Of a DNA stretch of 64,000 nucleotides, positions 62,444 through 64,000 are shown one piece after another. The notes beneath the pieces were generated by a model. That model worked only from the letters and a program-made list of their open reading frames with translations. It did no database searches and was not told the DNA's origin. The position numbers were made by a program, and so were the translations under genes. Within the stretch, counting starts at the first letter, position 1. Each line of letters starts with the position of its first letter. Location: the NCBI GenBank assembly GCA_024743255.1, contig JANSWY010000003.1, positions 221,327-285,326 of the forward strand. The letters run 5' to 3'. Source of the DNA: a bacterium (GTDB lineage: Bacteria; Bacteroidota; Bacteroidia; Cytophagales; Cyclobacteriaceae).

Positions 62444-63928
62444 ATGGCTCAAGTACTAGCAACTCCCGGAGTATACATAAAGGAGGAAAGTGCCTTTCCA
62501 AGCTCGGCAGTTCAGGTTGCTACAGCAGTTCCAGCTTTTGTAGGATACACTGAGTTTGCAATAAGGGATAACAAATCATTAATCAATAAACCAACCAGGA
62601 TTACATCTTTGGGTGAGTTTCATCAATTCTTCGGTAGAGGTCCGGAAACCCTCTACAACGTTTCGGAAAACGAAGAAACTGTATTCGCAGTTGAGGCTGA
62701 AGCTAACACGAAGTTCAACTTATACAAGAGTATGAGAATGTTCTTCGCTAATGGTGGAAGCACATGCTATATCGTTTCTGTAGGTAAGTACGATTACGAA
62801 AAAGGTGTTGCTTACAAAGACTTAAACGATCCAGGAGAAGAAGCAGGTATCCCGACCTTGTTAAAATTCCCGGAACCTACAATGTTGGTTATTCCAGATG
62901 CAGTTCTTCTTGAAGGAGAAGCAGATTGCTACCAGTTGCAGAAAGATATGTTGATGCACTGTGGAAAAGACATGAAAAGCAGAGTTGCATTATTAGACGT
63001 TTACAATGGTGACCAACCAAGAACCAGAGACGAAAATGATGTAATTGATAAAGCAAGAGAAGGATATGGTATGGAATTCCTACAATGGGGAGCTTCTTAC
63101 TATCCATTCCTTAACTCAACTATCGTTCAAGGCGATGAAGTGACTTTCCAAAATGTAAAAGACCTTGCGACTTTAACTCCTATTTTGGATAAGCACGCAG
63201 AAGATATTTATGAAGAGGACGATGCAACAGCAATCAAAGCTGAAATTGCAAAATTAACTGGTGATCACGATGTTGTGAACCTTCACCAAACGCTACTTGC
63301 AAAACTTCCTCTTTACAAAGCCATCTTAGCAGAAATCAGAAATGACATGAACATCCTACCTCCATCTGGAGCTATGGCTGGGGTTATTTCAATGGTTGAT
63401 GGCGAAGTTGGAGTATTCCAATCTCCTGCTAATGTATCAATGGGATCAGTAGTTAGCCCTACTGTAAACCTTACCTCAAAAGATCAGGAAGACCTTAACT
63501 TACCACTTAATGGTAAAGCAATTAATGCTGTAAGATCTTTCCCTGGAAAAGGAGTTTTAGTTTGGGGTGCAAGAACACTTGACGGTAACAGCCAGGATTG
63601 GAGATACCTAAGTGTAAGAAGAACTGTAATTATGATTGAGCAGTCTATCAAAATTGCTTCTGAGGCTTACGTATTTGAGCCAAACGTTGTAAATACATGG
63701 GTTGCTATTAAAGGAATGATTACCAATTTCTTAAAGGATCAGTGGAAGCAAGGAGCACTAGCTGGTGCTGTTCCAGAAGATGCTTTTAGTGTTGATATTG
63801 GATTAGGATCTACTATGACTCCTACTGATATCCTGGATGGTATAATGAATATAACCGTGAAGATTGCTGTAACCAGACCTGCGGAATTCATTGTAATTAC
63901 ATTCCAACAACAAATGCAAAAATCATAA
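62444..63928 (+). CDS. Contractile injection system sheath protein
   Basis: 494 residues. The N terminus M-A-Q-V-L-A-T-P-G-V-Y-I-K-E and F-V-G-Y-T-E-F-A are typical of phage-like tail sheaths. The C-terminal domain has R-S-F-P-G-K-G-V-L-V-W-G-A-R-T-L, S-V-R-R-T-V-I-M-I-E-Q-S-I and D-I-L-D-G-I-M-N-I-T-V-K-I-A-V-T-R-P-A-E-F-I-V-I-T-F, the conserved handshake and core strands. The middle (about 150-320) is an inserted domain on the sheath surface. It contracts to drive the inner tube forward. It is followed at 26 bases by the tube gene. Confidence 0.95.
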   Translation: MAQVLATPGVYIKEESAFPSSAVQVATAVPAFVGYTEFAIRDNKSLINKPTRITSLGEFHQFFGRGPETLYNVSENEETVFAVEAEANTKFNLYKSMRMFFANGGSTCYIVSVGKYDYEKGVAYKDLNDPGEEAGIPTLLKFPEPTMLVIPDAVLLEGEADCYQLQKDMLMHCGKDMKSRVALLDVYNGDQPRTRDENDVIDKAREGYGMEFLQWGASYYPFLNSTIVQGDEVTFQNVKDLATLTPILDKHAEDIYEEDDATAIKAEIAKLTGDHDVVNLHQTLLAKLPLYKAILAEIRNDMNILPPSGAMAGVISMVDGEVGVFQSPANVSMGSVVSPTVNLTSKDQEDLNLPLNGKAINAVRSFPGKGVLVWGARTLDGNSQDWRYLSVRRTVIMIEQSIKIASEAYVFEPNVVNTWVAIKGMITNFLKDQWKQGALAGAVPEDAFSVDIGLGSTMTPTDILDGIMNITVKIAVTRPAEFIVITFQQQMQKS

Positions 63929-63954
63929 TTCCATTAACTTAAATTTGAATTAAA

Positions 63955-64000
63955 ATGGCTGGAGAAGCACAAGATAATATATGGCCCTTACCGAAGTTTC
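63955..64000 (+). CDS. Contractile injection system inner-tube protein, 5' fragment
   Basis: The first 15 codons (M-A-G-E-A-Q-D-N-I-W-P-L-P-K-F) are present before the window ends. The W-P-L-P-K-F start is characteristic of T4 gp19-like tube proteins of eCIS clusters, in the expected place directly after the sheath gene. Confidence 0.8.
   Translation, partial: MAGEAQDNIWPLPKF

Noticed and set aside
60828..64000. Prophage tail genes
   Set aside because: The DUF4255 protein is an eCIS/CIS marker, and no phage capsid, terminase, integrase or lysis genes are near; the operon joins envelope genes instead.
1..64000. CRISPR array
   Set aside because: No regularly spaced 25-40-base repeats with unique spacers were seen; the only tandem array is the 7-bp repeat at 42993.

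Overview
The window is about 64 kb of chromosome from a member of the Bacteroidota, most likely a marine or free-living Cytophagales bacterium (Fulvivirga, Marivirga, Algoriphagus or Reichenbachiella-like; genus not resolved). The evidence is low GC, a SusC/SusD pair, promoters with the Bacteroidota -7 box TAnnTTTG, an alpha-beta fused 2-oxoacid dehydrogenase E1, the nadC/DUF4783 pair, and an eCIS resembling those of Cytophagales. Gene density is high, and both strands are used in short operons. Layout: the first 5 kb has the end of an M28 peptidase, a DEAD-box helicase, dihydroorotase, tRNA-His, and an isolated HNH-like gene just downstream of the tRNA. From 5 to 16 kb come a CpeT-like secreted protein, an SDR protein, an M49 peptidase lipoprotein, an FtsX-type permease broken by a one-base frameshift, and a SusC/SusD pair. 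From 16 to 31 kb the genes are mostly housekeeping: anmK, fused E1, M16 peptidase, ispF, mnmD, a phosphatase, a UDG-family protein, two GNATs, a LysE exporter, ATP-grasp, DinB-like, YHS, an ECF sigma/anti-sigma/beta-solenoid operon, recX, nadC. From 31 to 46 kb are gpmI, an ABC exporter, TerC, purK-purE, a DUF2490 barrel, a DPP IV-like peptidase, a lipid kinase, lgt, a sodium:solute symporter and an aldose epimerase. From 46 to 54 kb are oxyR divergent from dps, a VOC protein, a CDF metal exporter with a striking promoter palindrome, a CotH-like lipoprotein, and several small envelope proteins of unknown role. 

The most interesting region is 55.1-64.0 kb. One tightly packed, same-strand operon starts with five unusual genes: a degenerate PLD-like/Ig protein, a DUF4407 membrane protein, a secreted protein of unknown role, a GH18-like protein tethered to the membrane by C-terminal helices, and a two-helix membrane peptide. 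It continues without a break into contractile injection system genes: a DUF4255 (Pvc16-like) protein, an unrecognised 337-residue protein, the sheath, and the start of the inner tube. Spacings of -17 to +28 bases across all genes imply co-transcription. The upstream module therefore looks like part of the injection machine, possibly for envelope anchoring, passage through peptidoglycan, or release. The window ends inside the tube gene, so the baseplate, spike, ATPase and cargo lie beyond it. 

A second theme is regulatory. Several housekeeping genes (M16 peptidase, nadC, gpmI, purK, CDF exporter) have the -7 box only 4-5 bases before the start codon, which predicts leaderless or near-leaderless mRNAs.
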